Assembly: GCA_900549225.1 (NCBI GenBank)
Contig: URNP01000009.1
Coordinates: 1-53,321 of the forward strand
Direction: 5' to 3'
Length of the DNA: 53,321 nucleotides
Origin: an uncultured Eubacteriales bacterium
Lineage (GTDB): Bacteria; Bacillota; Clostridia; Christensenellales; CAG-917
Shown: one piece after another, positions 9,112 through 18,679 of the stretch
Position numbering within the stretch: the first letter of the stretch is position 1
Layout: every line of letters starts with the position of its first letter
Notes under the pieces: model-generated
What the model was told of the DNA's origin: nothing
Database searches by the model: none
The model's input: only the letters and a program-made list of their open reading frames with translations
Position numbers and translations under genes: made by a program

Positions 9112-9167
9112 TTTTCCACAAAGTTATCCACAATTTGCCTTGAAAATGTGGACAACTCGGTGGATAA
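9112..9167. promoter_or_regulatory. Symmetric cluster of four DnaA-box-like sites
   Basis: Two sites face right (TTTTCCACA at 9112-9120 and the consensus TTATCCACA at 9124-9132) and two face left (TTGTCCACA at 9147-9155 and TTATCCACC at 9159-9167, read on the minus strand). Each pair is separated by exactly 3 bases, giving a palindrome of about 56 bases. Binding by DnaA is inference. There is no dnaA/dnaN nearby, so this is not an obvious oriC. Confidence 0.5.
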
Positions 9168-9349
9168 CCCCGATTTTTCTTATACAAAACGTATATTTTG
9201 CAATCGTAATTTTTTGTCGAAAAAAGCGGTATTCTAACGCAAAATTCGACAAATTCCGTCCGTTTTTTACGCAATCTATCGGGGTGTTTTTCTTTGCTTT
9301 TATCATAAAAACGAGAGCAAAATCATACTCTCGAAACGAGGTGAAAATT

Positions 9350-10351
9350 ATGATAGAACTCTCTTCCCTTTTATTCAAACCCGTCATCGAGCGCGACGCT
9401 TCCAACGTCGTCGGGCGCATAAAAAATGCATATTTTTCGCATAGTTGCAATTGTATTGCATATTTCGTCCTTTCTTCTTGCAAGCAAGGTTGCGACGCGC
9501 TGTTGCCGATTGATGATGTTTTATGTTTTTCGGATGCGATAATCGTGCAAAACGACGCCAACGTCAGATGCGTTGACGATATCGATTTCACTCTCTTCTC
9601 AAGCGGAGTGATAGGAATGGACGTCTACACTCAAAACGGCATTCTAAAAGGACAAATTCAAAAAGTCGAGTTTTCAAAAAACGGAAAAGTAACCAAACTC
9701 TGCACCGAAACCGACCAATTCACGCCCCAAAACGTAGCGAGCGTCGGCGACGTGATTTTGCTCAAAACCGCAAAACAAGGCAAAGCCAAAAAGCCAATCA
9801 TACCGCGTCCCGAGCAAGAAACCAAAGTTTTCGCATTAAACTCGACTCAAAGTCAATCCGAACGAGCGCAAACGCAAAAATCCCAACCGTCCGAATCTCC
9901 GACACCTTTGTCAGTTCCGTCAACAAACGCACCCATAGGATTCACGCCGTCACCGAGCGTACAAAGCACGTCGGGCGCAAATTCTTCGGCGCAATTTGCA
10001 CCTATTCAAATCGCAAACGCTCAAAATATGCCCCAAACGACTCCGTCTGCTCAATTCACGCCGATACCGATCGCCACTGCGCCGAGTGCAATCAAAACGT
10101 CGGACGACGCACCGCTCTTTTCGAGCAACGCGCTCAAAGTGCTTGACGCACCTGAAAACGAAGACGATTGTCACACCCCGTCGAGAATAATATCGGACTA
10201 CACTTTTTTGCTCGGACGAGTGTTATCGAGTGACCTCACGACGTTTGCAGGCGCACTGCTAGCCAAAGCCGGCACAACGATCGACGACGCCCTCGTAGAA
10301 AAATCCCGCCTCAACGGCAAACTCGTCGACTTGGTTTTGCTTGCAAAATGA
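9350..10351 (+). CDS. PRC-barrel domain protein with long Pro/Ser/Gln linker
   Basis: A 333-residue cytoplasmic protein. Residues ~1-145 form two PRC-barrel-like halves (SSLLFKPVIER..; VIGMDVYTQNGILKGQIQKV). PRC barrels of the YlmC/YmxH kind occur in sporulating Bacillota. Residues ~150-280 are low-complexity, rich in Pro, Ser, Gln, Ala and Thr, and the last ~50 residues form a further small beta unit (LLGRVLSSDLTTFAGALLA..). The start at 9350 follows CGAGGTG. The stop codon lies inside the first unit of a 32-bp tandem repeat. Function unknown; a structural or RNA/protein-binding adaptor is a guess. Confidence 0.7.
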   Translation: MIELSSLLFKPVIERDASNVVGRIKNAYFSHSCNCIAYFVLSSCKQGCDALLPIDDVLCFSDAIIVQNDANVRCVDDIDFTLFSSGVIGMDVYTQNGILKGQIQKVEFSKNGKVTKLCTETDQFTPQNVASVGDVILLKTAKQGKAKKPIIPRPEQETKVFALNSTQSQSERAQTQKSQPSESPTPLSVPSTNAPIGFTPSPSVQSTSGANSSAQFAPIQIANAQNMPQTTPSAQFTPIPIATAPSAIKTSDDAPLFSSNALKVLDAPENEDDCHTPSRIISDYTFLLGRVLSSDLTTFAGALLAKAGTTIDDALVEKSRLNGKLVDLVLLAK

Positions 10352-10440
10352 ATCGTTCAAGCGACATTGCCTAAGCAAAATGAATTGTTCAAGCGGCGTT
10401 GCCTAAGCAAAATGAATCGTTCAAGCGGCATTGCCTAAGC
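10343..10440 (+). repeat. Three tandem 32-bp repeats
   Basis: Units begin at 10343, 10375 and 10407 with core GCAAAATGAATCGTTCAAGC and end TTGCCTAA; they differ by only a few substitutions. The first unit contains the last two sense codons and the stop codon of the PRC-barrel gene, so the array appears to have grown from the gene's 3' end. Confidence 0.85.
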
Positions 10441-10512
10441 AATTAATAATTAATATTGAATAATGAATAATGAATAATTAGTAATTGCGGGTGAGGTTAC
10501 ACCCCACACCCC
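10436..10512 (+). repeat. AT-tract plus GGGTG hairpin repeat R3, copy 1
   Basis: AATTAATAATTAATATTGAATAATG-type tract followed by GCGGGTGAGGTTACACCCCACACCCC, a hairpin variant of the R3 family seen again at 12444, 50277 and 53195. Confidence 0.65.
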
Positions 10513-10535
10513 AAACGCTCACTCTTGTAGAGACG

Positions 10536-10665
10536 CCTCAACTGCGCTAAATAGATGAAGAACAAGAAAAAACCCTTTTGCGAACTCGCCCAACGTACTG
10601 ATGCGTACGTGACGAGTGAGCAAAAGGGTTTTGACGCAGTTATTCGCTATTTAGCGCAGTTGAGG
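10536..10665 (-). terminator. Stop-codon-spanning hairpin behind pckA
   Basis: The outer stem is a perfect 19-bp pairing between 10647-10665 and 10536-10554 and contains the pckA stop (10651-10653) and its last coding bases. Inside, on the gene's strand, lie CGAATAACTGCGTC, then a GC/A-rich inner stem (AAAACCCTTTTGC with its complement) capped by the conserved TCACGTACG, then TTTTTTCTTGTTCTTCATC. The T-run after the inner stem suggests termination of pckA. Confidence 0.85.
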
Positions 10666-12258
10666 GCCTGCGGGAACGAGGGATCTGCCATGTTCATTCC
10701 CCTCATACTTCGCAAAGTTCTTGATGAAGCGGCTTGCGAGGTCTTCGGCTTTGCGATTCCATTCGTTGACGTCGGAGTAGGTGTCGCGCGGATCGAGAAT
10801 TTCGGTGGCAACGCCGTTGAGCGAGGTCGGCACTTCAAAGTTGAAGTACGGGATGGTCTTGGTTGGCGCTTTGTCGATATCGCCGTTGAGGATGGCGTCG
10901 ATGATGCCACGGGTATCCTTGATGGAGATACGTTTGCCCGTTCCGTTCCATCCGGTGTTGACGAGATACGCCTTTGCGCCGCTCTTTTGCATCTTCTTGA
11001 CGAGTTCCTCTGCGTATTTAGTGGGATGCAATTCGAGGAAAGCCTGACCGAAGCAAGCGGAGAAAGTCGGAGTAGGCTCGGTTATACCGCGCTCCGTACC
11101 TGCGAGTTTTGCGGTGAAGCCGGAGAGGAAGTAATATTGAGTCTGTTCGGGAGTGAGGATAGACACGGGCGGCAACACGCCGAAAGCGTCTGCCGAGAGG
11201 AAGATGACGTTCTTTGCGGCAGGAGCGGCGGACACGGGGCGCACGATATTCTTGATATGGTCGATAGGATAGGAAACGCGAGTGTTTTCGGTCACGCTCT
11301 TATCAGCGAAATCGATCTTGCCGTTTTCGTCGAGCGTAACGTTTTCAAGCAATGCGTTGCGCTTGATAGCGTTGTAGATATCGGGTTCGGATTCCTTATC
11401 GAGATTGATGACTTTTGCGTAGCAACCGCCCTCGAAGTTGAACACGCCCTTATCGTCCCAGCCGTGCTCGTCGTCGCCGATGAGGAGGCGTTTGGGGTCT
11501 GTGGAGAGCGTAGTTTTGCCCGTACCGGAGAGTCCGAAGAAGATAGCGGTATTCTTGCCGTCGAGGTCGGTGTTTGCCGAGCAGTGCATCGACGCAATGC
11601 CTTTGAGGGGCAGATAGTAGTTCATCATAGAGAACATACCCTTCTTCATTTCGCCGCCGTACCAGGTATTGATGATCACTTGCTCGCGGCTCGTGATATT
11701 GAAGACGACCGCGGTTTCGGAGTTCAGACCAAGTTCCTTATAGTTCTCGACTTTGGCCTTTGAAGCGTTGTAAACGACGAAATCGGGCTCGAAGTTTTCG
11801 AGTTCTTCTTCGGTGGGTTTGATAAACATATTTTTGACGAAATGCGCTTGCCAGGCAACCTCGACGATGAAGCGAATGGCCATACGCGTATCCTTGTTTG
11901 CGCCGCAGAATGCGTCGACTACGAACAATCTCTTGTTGGAGAGTTCTTTTACGGCGATATCTTTGACTGCTTTCCACGCCTCTTGAGATGCGGGATGGTT
12001 GTCGTTTTTATACTCGTCGGAAGTCCACCAAGCGGTGTCTTTGGAGTTGTCGTCCACAACGATAAATTTGTCCTTGGGAGAGCGACCTGTATAAACGCCC
12101 GTCATAACGTTGACAGCGCCGAGTTCGCTGACTTGTCCTTTTTCGTAGCCTTCGAGAGCAGGATTTGTTTCCTCCTCGAAAAGCATCTCGTAGGACGGAT
12201 TGTAGACCACTTCGGTAGTGCCGGTGATGCCGTACTTTGTCAAGTCGATGTTTTTCAT
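10651..12258 (-). CDS. pckA: Phosphoenolpyruvate carboxykinase (ATP)
   Basis: Interconverts oxaloacetate + ATP with phosphoenolpyruvate + CO2 + ADP. The 535-residue protein is full length and shows the ATP-type features: GRSPKDKFIV, the WYGGEMKKGMFSMMNYYLP metal/substrate segment, the P-loop GLSGTGKTTLS at about residue 250, DDEHGW, and NTGWNG near the C-terminus. In fermenting gut Clostridia the enzyme often runs toward oxaloacetate, which would fit a succinate or anaplerotic role, but direction cannot be read from sequence. It is monocistronic; its stop codon sits in a 19-bp outer stem of a long hairpin. Confidence 0.97.
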   Translation of the reverse strand: MKNIDLTKYGITGTTEVVYNPSYEMLFEEETNPALEGYEKGQVSELGAVNVMTGVYTGRSPKDKFIVVDDNSKDTAWWTSDEYKNDNHPASQEAWKAVKDIAVKELSNKRLFVVDAFCGANKDTRMAIRFIVEVAWQAHFVKNMFIKPTEEELENFEPDFVVYNASKAKVENYKELGLNSETAVVFNITSREQVIINTWYGGEMKKGMFSMMNYYLPLKGIASMHCSANTDLDGKNTAIFFGLSGTGKTTLSTDPKRLLIGDDEHGWDDKGVFNFEGGCYAKVINLDKESEPDIYNAIKRNALLENVTLDENGKIDFADKSVTENTRVSYPIDHIKNIVRPVSAAPAAKNVIFLSADAFGVLPPVSILTPEQTQYYFLSGFTAKLAGTERGITEPTPTFSACFGQAFLELHPTKYAEELVKKMQKSGAKAYLVNTGWNGTGKRISIKDTRGIIDAILNGDIDKAPTKTIPYFNFEVPTSLNGVATEILDPRDTYSDVNEWNRKAEDLASRFIKNFAKYEGNEHGRSLVPAGPQLR

Positions 12259-12443
12259 AACATACCTCTTTTATTAATAAAAATTTTCGTTCTATGAGAG
12301 AACATATTTCCTTATATTACGGGCGCAAAGGCGATATAGCCCATTCACCCCTATTATCATTATACAACAATTTTCCCCAAATAAAAGTAAAATTTTATCA
12401 ATATACCAAATTAATTTGTTTTTAATATTGCGCCCCGTCGCAA

Positions 12444-12502
12444 ACTAATAATTAATAATTAATAATTAACAATTTCGGGTGGGCTCTGTCCACACCCGAA
12501 CG
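12444..12502 (+). repeat. AT-tract plus GGGTG hairpin repeat R3, copy 2
   Basis: Tandem AATAATTAA units followed by CGGGTGGGCTCTGTCCACACCCG, a hairpin with CGGGTG/CACCCG arms. It lies between the pckA promoter side and repeat R1. Elsewhere in 12259-12796 I see only an AT-rich pckA leader and R1. Confidence 0.75.
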
Positions 12503-12534
12503 GAACGCCACTTTCCCCTTCCTCACGTGTTTCC

Positions 12535-12750
12535 CCCACCGCCGTTCCCCCTTAAAAGGGAATCCACGGCGTCCGCTCCGCGTGGGGCAACACTCGGCAC
12601 TCGCATAGATAGGGACATTCCTCTTCTTATGCCACTGCGCTTTGTGTGACAGCTACGCAACAACACGTCACAGTCGCTTGTACTTATCGTCAAGCTCGGC
12701 GCTCGATTTGCTCGCCGCCTTGCGGCTCGAAGCCACGTCTTCGATTTAGT
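12535..12750 (+). repeat. Dispersed multi-hairpin repeat R1, copy 2
   Basis: Closely matches the block at 14-285: CCACGGCGTCCGCTCCGCGT, GCACTCGCATAGATAGGG.CATT, TGTGTGACAGCTACGCAA, ACGTCACAGTCG and GTCAAGCTCGGCGCTC all recur in order. It lacks the GCGATTG..CAATCGC module of copy 1. It ends about 45 bases before the tpiA start codon and so may be part of the tpiA leader. Confidence 0.8.
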
Positions 12751-12796
12751 ATTTATCGTTCGCCAAAAAACCATAAACAAATTTTCGAGGTATATT

Positions 12797-13546
12797 ATGA
12801 GAAAACCAATCATTGCAGGAAACTGGAAAATGAACAACACAATCGCAGATACCAAGGCGCTTATCACTGACCTTGCTCCACTGGTGAAGGACGCACAATG
12901 CGACGTCGTCATCTGCACGCCGTACACCGATCTCGCAACGGCAGTCGAGATGACCAAAGGCACGAACATCAAAGTCGGTGCAGAAAACGTGCACTGGGCA
13001 GAAAAAGGCGCATTCACGGGTGAAATCTCCGCAAAAATGCTCGTTGAACTCGGCGTAGAATACGTCATCATCGGTCACTCCGAGCGTCGTCAATACTTCG
13101 GTGAAACCGACCAAACCGTCAACGCACGTGCAAAAGCGGCGCTTGCGGCAGGCTTGAAACCCATCATCTGCGTGGGTGAAACGCTCGAAGAGAGAGAAAG
13201 CGGCAAGGTTGAAGAAGTCCTCGTTCGTCAAACCAAAGGTGCGTTTGAAGGCATCGACAAAGACCAACTCGACAATATCGTCATTGCATACGAACCCGTA
13301 TGGGCAATCGGCACCGGTAAAACCGCAACGGCAGAAGTCGCAAACGAAACCATCGCGATCATCCGCAGAACCATGGCGGAACTTTATTGCCCCAAGTGCG
13401 CAGAGAACCGCGTCCGCATTCAGTACGGCGGCAGCATGAACCCCAAGAACGTCAAAGAACTCATGTCCATGCCCGAAATCGACGGCGGACTTATCGGTGG
13501 CGCGTCCTTGAAAGCGGTTGATTTCTCGCAAGTCGTCAACTACTGA
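12797..13546 (+). CDS. tpiA: Triosephosphate isomerase
   Basis: Interconverts dihydroxyacetone phosphate and glyceraldehyde-3-phosphate. The 249-residue TIM barrel contains the catalytic Lys in GNWKMN (about residue 12), the catalytic His in IIGHSERR (about 95), the catalytic Glu in AYEPVWAIGTG (about 165), and the phosphate-binding IQYGGSM and GGLIGGASL. The start follows CGAGG. It precedes gpmI by about 110 bases on the same strand, so the two probably share a transcript. The leader contains repeat R1. Confidence 0.97.
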   Translation: MRKPIIAGNWKMNNTIADTKALITDLAPLVKDAQCDVVICTPYTDLATAVEMTKGTNIKVGAENVHWAEKGAFTGEISAKMLVELGVEYVIIGHSERRQYFGETDQTVNARAKAALAAGLKPIICVGETLEERESGKVEEVLVRQTKGAFEGIDKDQLDNIVIAYEPVWAIGTGKTATAEVANETIAIIRRTMAELYCPKCAENRVRIQYGGSMNPKNVKELMSMPEIDGGLIGGASLKAVDFSQVVNY

Positions 13547-13659
13547 TAAAAGCGTTTGAAACACTCGGACTGAACGTCGGTTTCTGAAGTACAAATCCTC
13601 TGAAATCGGCGTTCTAACCGCATAAAATCTTTAAGCATACAACAAAAAAGGACACAACT

Positions 13660-15221
<1,562 letters not shown>

Positions 15222-15225
<4 letters not shown>

Positions 15226-15326
15226 ACGGCGAATAACTGCGTCAGAGCCTCGCACTCAAACAGTCACGTACGACAAGTACGCTCCTGTCTGCTTGCGAGG
15301 CTCTTTCTTGTTCTTCATCCGTTTAG
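15222..15326 (+). terminator. Stop-codon-spanning hairpin behind gpmI
   Basis: Outer arms CTAAACGG (15222-15229, containing the gpmI TAA) and CCGTTTAG (15319-15326). Inside are CGAATAACTGCGTC, an inner stem AGAGCCTCGCA..TGCGAGGCTCT, the apical TCACGTACG, and TTTCTTGTTCTTCATC. The apical half is almost base-for-base that of the fba copy although the inner stems differ. Confidence 0.85.
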
Positions 15327-15357
15327 CGAATTATGGGGGATAGTGTAAATAGTTTTC

Positions 15358-15518
15358 GCTAAATCGCGCCTAACTTTGGACGCGATTGACTCAGAGCGTA
15401 ACAATCGCTCTTCCGTCACTTCGTTCCTTACAGCGCCCCGAGTTTCGCAAATCACGTACGCATTAGTACGTTGGGTTTGCGCTCCTCGGGGCGCTTTCGC
15501 GTTATGCATCAATTTAGC
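15358..15518 (+). repeat. Stop-codon hairpin family, copy with inserted GCGATTG module
   Basis: Outer arms GCTAAAT (15358-15364) and ATTTAGC (15512-15518). The inner stem is GCGCCCCGAG/CTCGGGGCGC with apical TCACGTACG..GTACGTTGGG. In place of the usual CGAATAACTG flank it carries a module with GCGATTG..CAATCGC and CTCTTCCGTC that also occurs in repeat R1 (about 77-125). Confidence 0.75.
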
Positions 15519-15548
15519 AAATGATGGGGTATACGTCAAAACAATCCG

Positions 15549-15656
15549 CTAAACGGCGAATAGCATTGTCAAAGCCCCTTGCCCATCAACTCATGTACGC
15601 TTATGTACATTAGGGTTGCTGTTCAAGGGGCTTTTTCGCGCTCTTCATCCGTTTTT
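15549..15656 (+). repeat. Stop-codon hairpin family, third copy behind gpmI
   Basis: Outer arms CTAAACGG (15549-15556) and CCGTTT (15649-15654), flank CGAATAGC, inner stem AAAGCCCCTTG..CAAGGGGCTTT, apical TCATGTACG..GTACATTAGGG, then TTTTTCGCGCTCTTCATC. The apical stem has changed from CACGTAC/GTACGTT to CATGTAC/GTACATT, a paired substitution that keeps the stem. Confidence 0.8.
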
Positions 15657-15705
15657 GTAAAGGAAGAACTCGCACTCATTCAGGGTGTTATTTTTAGCGG
15701 ATAAA

Positions 15706-15742
15706 TAAAAAACTGCCATCACGTTACGATGGCAGTTTTTTT
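15706..15742. terminator. Terminator of the cation antiporter gene
   Basis: AAAAAACTGCCATC-acgtta-GATGGCAGTTTTTTT: a perfect 10-bp stem with T-runs on both strands, 15 bases beyond the antiporter stop. Confidence 0.85.
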
Positions 15743-15757
15743 ATTCAAGCAATGTCT

Positions 15758-17026
15758 TTACTTCGTCACTTCTTCTCGAGTATACGCTTGCACGTCGGGG
15801 AAGAAGGACTCTTTGCGATAACTGAGTTTAAGGAACAGCGGAGTCAGCAGTGACGACAGTATTATGAGGATAAGCACGAACGGCATAATCGAAGCGTCCA
15901 CAAGGCCGCTGTCAACGCCTTTTTGCGTACAGACCAGCACGACTTCTGCTCTTGCCATCATACCGATGCCCACGCGGAGGCTGTCCATAAAGGAGTATTT
16001 GCAGATGAGCGAGCCGATGCCGCAGCCGAGCACTTTGCCGACGAGACCGACGGCGATGAATGCAAATCCGAATCCGACTATTGCAGGGCTTATCGCGCCG
16101 AAATCCGCGTTGATACCGATGCTTGCAAAGAATACGGGCGCAAAAATCATATAGTTGCTCACCTCGACTTTTCTGTCGATATATCCCGATTCCGAGAGGG
16201 TGGAGAGCATAATGCCCGCAACGTACGCGCCCGTTATATCCGCAACGCCGAACCATTCTTCGGCGGCGTAGGCAAAGAAGAAGCACATTGCAAACCCGAT
16301 GATTGGGACACGTCTATGGTGTTCGGGGTGGCGCTTGAGGTAGTGTTTCAACAGCAGGTGCGCCACGATTCCGACGCCGATAGCCGCCGCGAAGAATCCT
16401 ATCATTTTTCCGATAGAGATTCCGATTCCGTCAAGGCCGTTGCCTTTGTCGAGGGAGATGAACAGCGACAGAAGAATGACGCCGATAATATCGTCGAGGA
16501 TAGCGGCAGCCACGATAGACGTGCCGACTTTCGTATTGAGTTTTCCGAGTTCTTTGAGCGCGGCAACCGTAATGCTTACACTCGTTGCGGCGAGGATTGC
16601 GCCGTAAAAGAGGTTGGTGATGACTTGATGCTGCGATATATCCTTAAATCCGCCGTTGAACGCCGTAGCGACCAAAAAACCGAGCCCGAGAGGGAAGAGT
16701 ACGCCGAAAACAGTGATAACGACTGAGGGAAGTCCGCTCGTTTTGAACTGTTTGAGGTCTGTTTCGAGACCTGCAGAAAACATGATGAGGATAACGCCGA
16801 TTTTCGCAAGGAAAGAGAGCCCCTCCATAGTGTACGAAGTGAAGACGTTTTGGTTCGGTATGTATTTGATAAAACCGAGCAGAATGCCTGCAATCAACAT
16901 ACCCACAACTTGCGGAAGACCGAGTTTTTTGCCGAGTAGCGAAAACAACTTCGTGCAAAGCAGAATCAGTGCAAGCGGAAGCAGGATTTCAAAATATGCT
17001 ATTGCGGATAACGTTTGAGTGAACAT
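15758..17026 (-). CDS. CPA2-family cation:proton antiporter
   Basis: Integral membrane protein of 422 residues with about 12-13 hydrophobic segments and the Na_H_Exchanger features of CPA2/KefB-type transporters: GLPQVVGMLIAGILLG near the N-terminus, FSAGLETDL, AAILDDIIGVILLS with paired acidic residues in the membrane (the ion-binding helix), and ASIGINADF. It lacks KefB's C-terminal TrkA-N domain, so it is more like NapA/GerN transporters. Exchanges Na+ or K+ for H+. GAGGG precedes the start; single-gene transcript. Confidence 0.9.
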   Translation of the reverse strand: MFTQTLSAIAYFEILLPLALILLCTKLFSLLGKKLGLPQVVGMLIAGILLGFIKYIPNQNVFTSYTMEGLSFLAKIGVILIMFSAGLETDLKQFKTSGLPSVVITVFGVLFPLGLGFLVATAFNGGFKDISQHQVITNLFYGAILAATSVSITVAALKELGKLNTKVGTSIVAAAILDDIIGVILLSLFISLDKGNGLDGIGISIGKMIGFFAAAIGVGIVAHLLLKHYLKRHPEHHRRVPIIGFAMCFFFAYAAEEWFGVADITGAYVAGIMLSTLSESGYIDRKVEVSNYMIFAPVFFASIGINADFGAISPAIVGFGFAFIAVGLVGKVLGCGIGSLICKYSFMDSLRVGIGMMARAEVVLVCTQKGVDSGLVDASIMPFVLILIILSSLLTPLFLKLSYRKESFFPDVQAYTREEVTK

Positions 17027-17223
17027 AGTACCCTCGCAAATATATTCATTTATTTGAAAATCGGAAACGAATTGTTTTTCTTTTGTGGTATAAACCTATA
17101 TTTTGTCCGACTTTTCAAGGAAATGTTATACTCTGTTGGAGCAGTCTAGTCAAGCGATTAATATTAAAGAAAATTTAATAATTGTGGCAAAAAGCCGCCT
17201 CGACCACAAAATATTGATTTTAT

Positions 17224-17252
17224 TTGACAAGTATTATATATGTTGTTACAAT
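17224..17252 (+). promoter_or_regulatory. Strong sigma-A promoter of the ABC/Big_2 operon
   Basis: TTGACA at 17224-17229, a 17-base spacer, then TACAAT at 17247-17252. It points at the small membrane protein gene at 17311 and the ABC genes beyond. Confidence 0.75.
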
Positions 17253-17310
17253 AATCTCAGATTGCGTGCGTGCGTATATACGAGAAAAAAAGCGCGCGCG
17301 AGGAGAGAAT

Positions 17311-17748
17311 TTGGACTTTCTGTCGTTCCTGACACAAGCCGCGGACTATTTCGTAGGTTTTGCAAAGACGTTTGCAGGGCTTATGGCGGCGCTGATAATA
17401 TTTATGGTAGCAAGGTGTTTGCCAAGGCGCATTCGCAAGTATTTTTCTGCGTGTGCGACTGTGGTGATCTCTTTTGCGCTGTTCAAAAACTCCATTCAGC
17501 AATTGACGTTTTGCACGGTCAAAGCGACTGTAGTCAACGCCACGATCGCGTGCTTGACGGCTCTGACCATTTTGTTTTTCGTTTACGTTGCGACCTATAT
17601 TGCGCAAAGCGCGTCCGTTCGTTCGTTTTCAAACGCGCGCAGAGACGCCAAGTGCGATTCTCGCATCGTAAAGAGTTATGCGCTACGCAACGACGACATT
17701 TGTGCGTCGGCGGCTTTTTTGCGCATCTCGCCCGTCTGTATACAATGA
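17311..17748 (+). CDS. Small membrane protein at the head of the ABC/Big_2 operon
   Basis: A 145-residue protein I do not recognise. A TTG start is chosen because AGGAGAG lies directly upstream. Hydrophobic segments fall at about residues 20-35, 42-58 and 70-95, with Arg/Lys clusters between (RCLPRRIRKYF). The last ~45 residues are basic and Cys-rich. It is the first gene after the promoter at 17224 and the only candidate gene between it and the ABC ATPase. Between it and the ATPase (17760-17857) is a GC-alternating inverted repeat (GCGTAT..ATACGC) that may attenuate transcription. Confidence 0.6.
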   Translation: MDFLSFLTQAADYFVGFAKTFAGLMAALIIFMVARCLPRRIRKYFSACATVVISFALFKNSIQQLTFCTVKATVVNATIACLTALTILFFVYVATYIAQSASVRSFSNARRDAKCDSRIVKSYALRNDDICASAAFLRISPVCIQ

Positions 17749-17857
17749 AATAATCTTGTTTGCGCATTGCGTATTCGCACCTTGTCGTGCGTGCGCGTGC
17801 GCATATACGCAATACGAGGGATATTATGCCCTCAAATACTTTTGTAGGAGATTTATT

Positions 17858-18679
17858 ATGCTTAAAGTAGAACATCTGAAAAAAACTTATCCAAAGAGCG
17901 ACAGAGTCGCGGTTGACGATATATCTTTTGAATTGCGCCCGGGCGAAATCTTCGGATTCCTCGGACAAAACGGCGCAGGCAAATCCACGACGATCAAGTG
18001 TCTCACGGGCATCTTGCCTTTTGACAGCGGCACGATCACCATTTGCGGTCACGACATCGTCAAAGAGCCCATCAAAGCGAAAATGGAAATGGGTTACGTT
18101 CCCGACAATCACTCGGTCTACGAGCGCCTTACGGGCAGGGAATACGTCAACTACGTTGCCGATCTTTACAAAGTTCCGGCGTTGGTGCGCACCGAGAGAA
18201 TCGACCGCTACGCCAAACTTTTCAAACTCGAAAACGCCATTGACAGACAAATCAAGTCTTACTCTCACGGTATGAAGCAAAAGATCTGCATCATCGCCGC
18301 GCTCATTCACGAGCCCAAACTTTGGGTGCTCGACGAGCCGATGATGGGTCTTGACCCGCAATCCACTGCGGAAATCATTTCGTATATGAGAGAGCATTGC
18401 GCCAAGGGCAACACGGTATTCTTCTCGAGCCACAACCTCGATCTCGTCAAGAAACTTTGCCACAGAGCCGCAATCGTCAACGACGGACATCTCATCGACA
18501 TTATCGACCTTGCGGGCAACGACGCCAACAAAGCCAACCTCGAAGAAACCTTCTTCCGTGTCACGGGCACGTACGAAGCAAGGTTGTTTGAGGACTACGT
18601 TGCGCAAGAGAGTGCGGATATGCGCCCTCAATTGCCGCCTCAAAACGATGACGAACCTGTCGTCGAGGAGGAAAAATAA
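17858..18679 (+). CDS. ABC transporter ATP-binding protein
   Basis: A 273-residue ATPase of the ABC-2 exporter type. Walker A GQNGAGKST at about residues 38-46, Q-loop region FGFLGQ, signature YSHGMKQK (about 137; a SHGMKQ variant of LSGGQ common in this subfamily), Walker B LWVLDEPMMGLD and the switch His in FFSSHNLD. The C-terminal ~60 residues are acidic. TAGGAG precedes the start. The stop overlaps the next gene's ATG by one base, so it pairs with the permease that follows. Confidence 0.93.
   Translation: MLKVEHLKKTYPKSDRVAVDDISFELRPGEIFGFLGQNGAGKSTTIKCLTGILPFDSGTITICGHDIVKEPIKAKMEMGYVPDNHSVYERLTGREYVNYVADLYKVPALVRTERIDRYAKLFKLENAIDRQIKSYSHGMKQKICIIAALIHEPKLWVLDEPMMGLDPQSTAEIISYMREHCAKGNTVFFSSHNLDLVKKLCHRAAIVNDGHLIDIIDLAGNDANKANLEETFFRVTGTYEARLFEDYVAQESADMRPQLPPQNDDEPVVEEEK

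Noticed and set aside
9112..9167. Chromosomal origin oriC
   Set aside because: DnaA-box-like sites are present, but there is no dnaA, dnaN, rpmH or AT-rich unwinding region, and only four sites.
17103..17310. Upstream extension of the small membrane protein from earlier starts
   Set aside because: The extension would read through the TTGACA-17-TACAAT promoter; the TTG with AGGAGAG at 17311 fits better.
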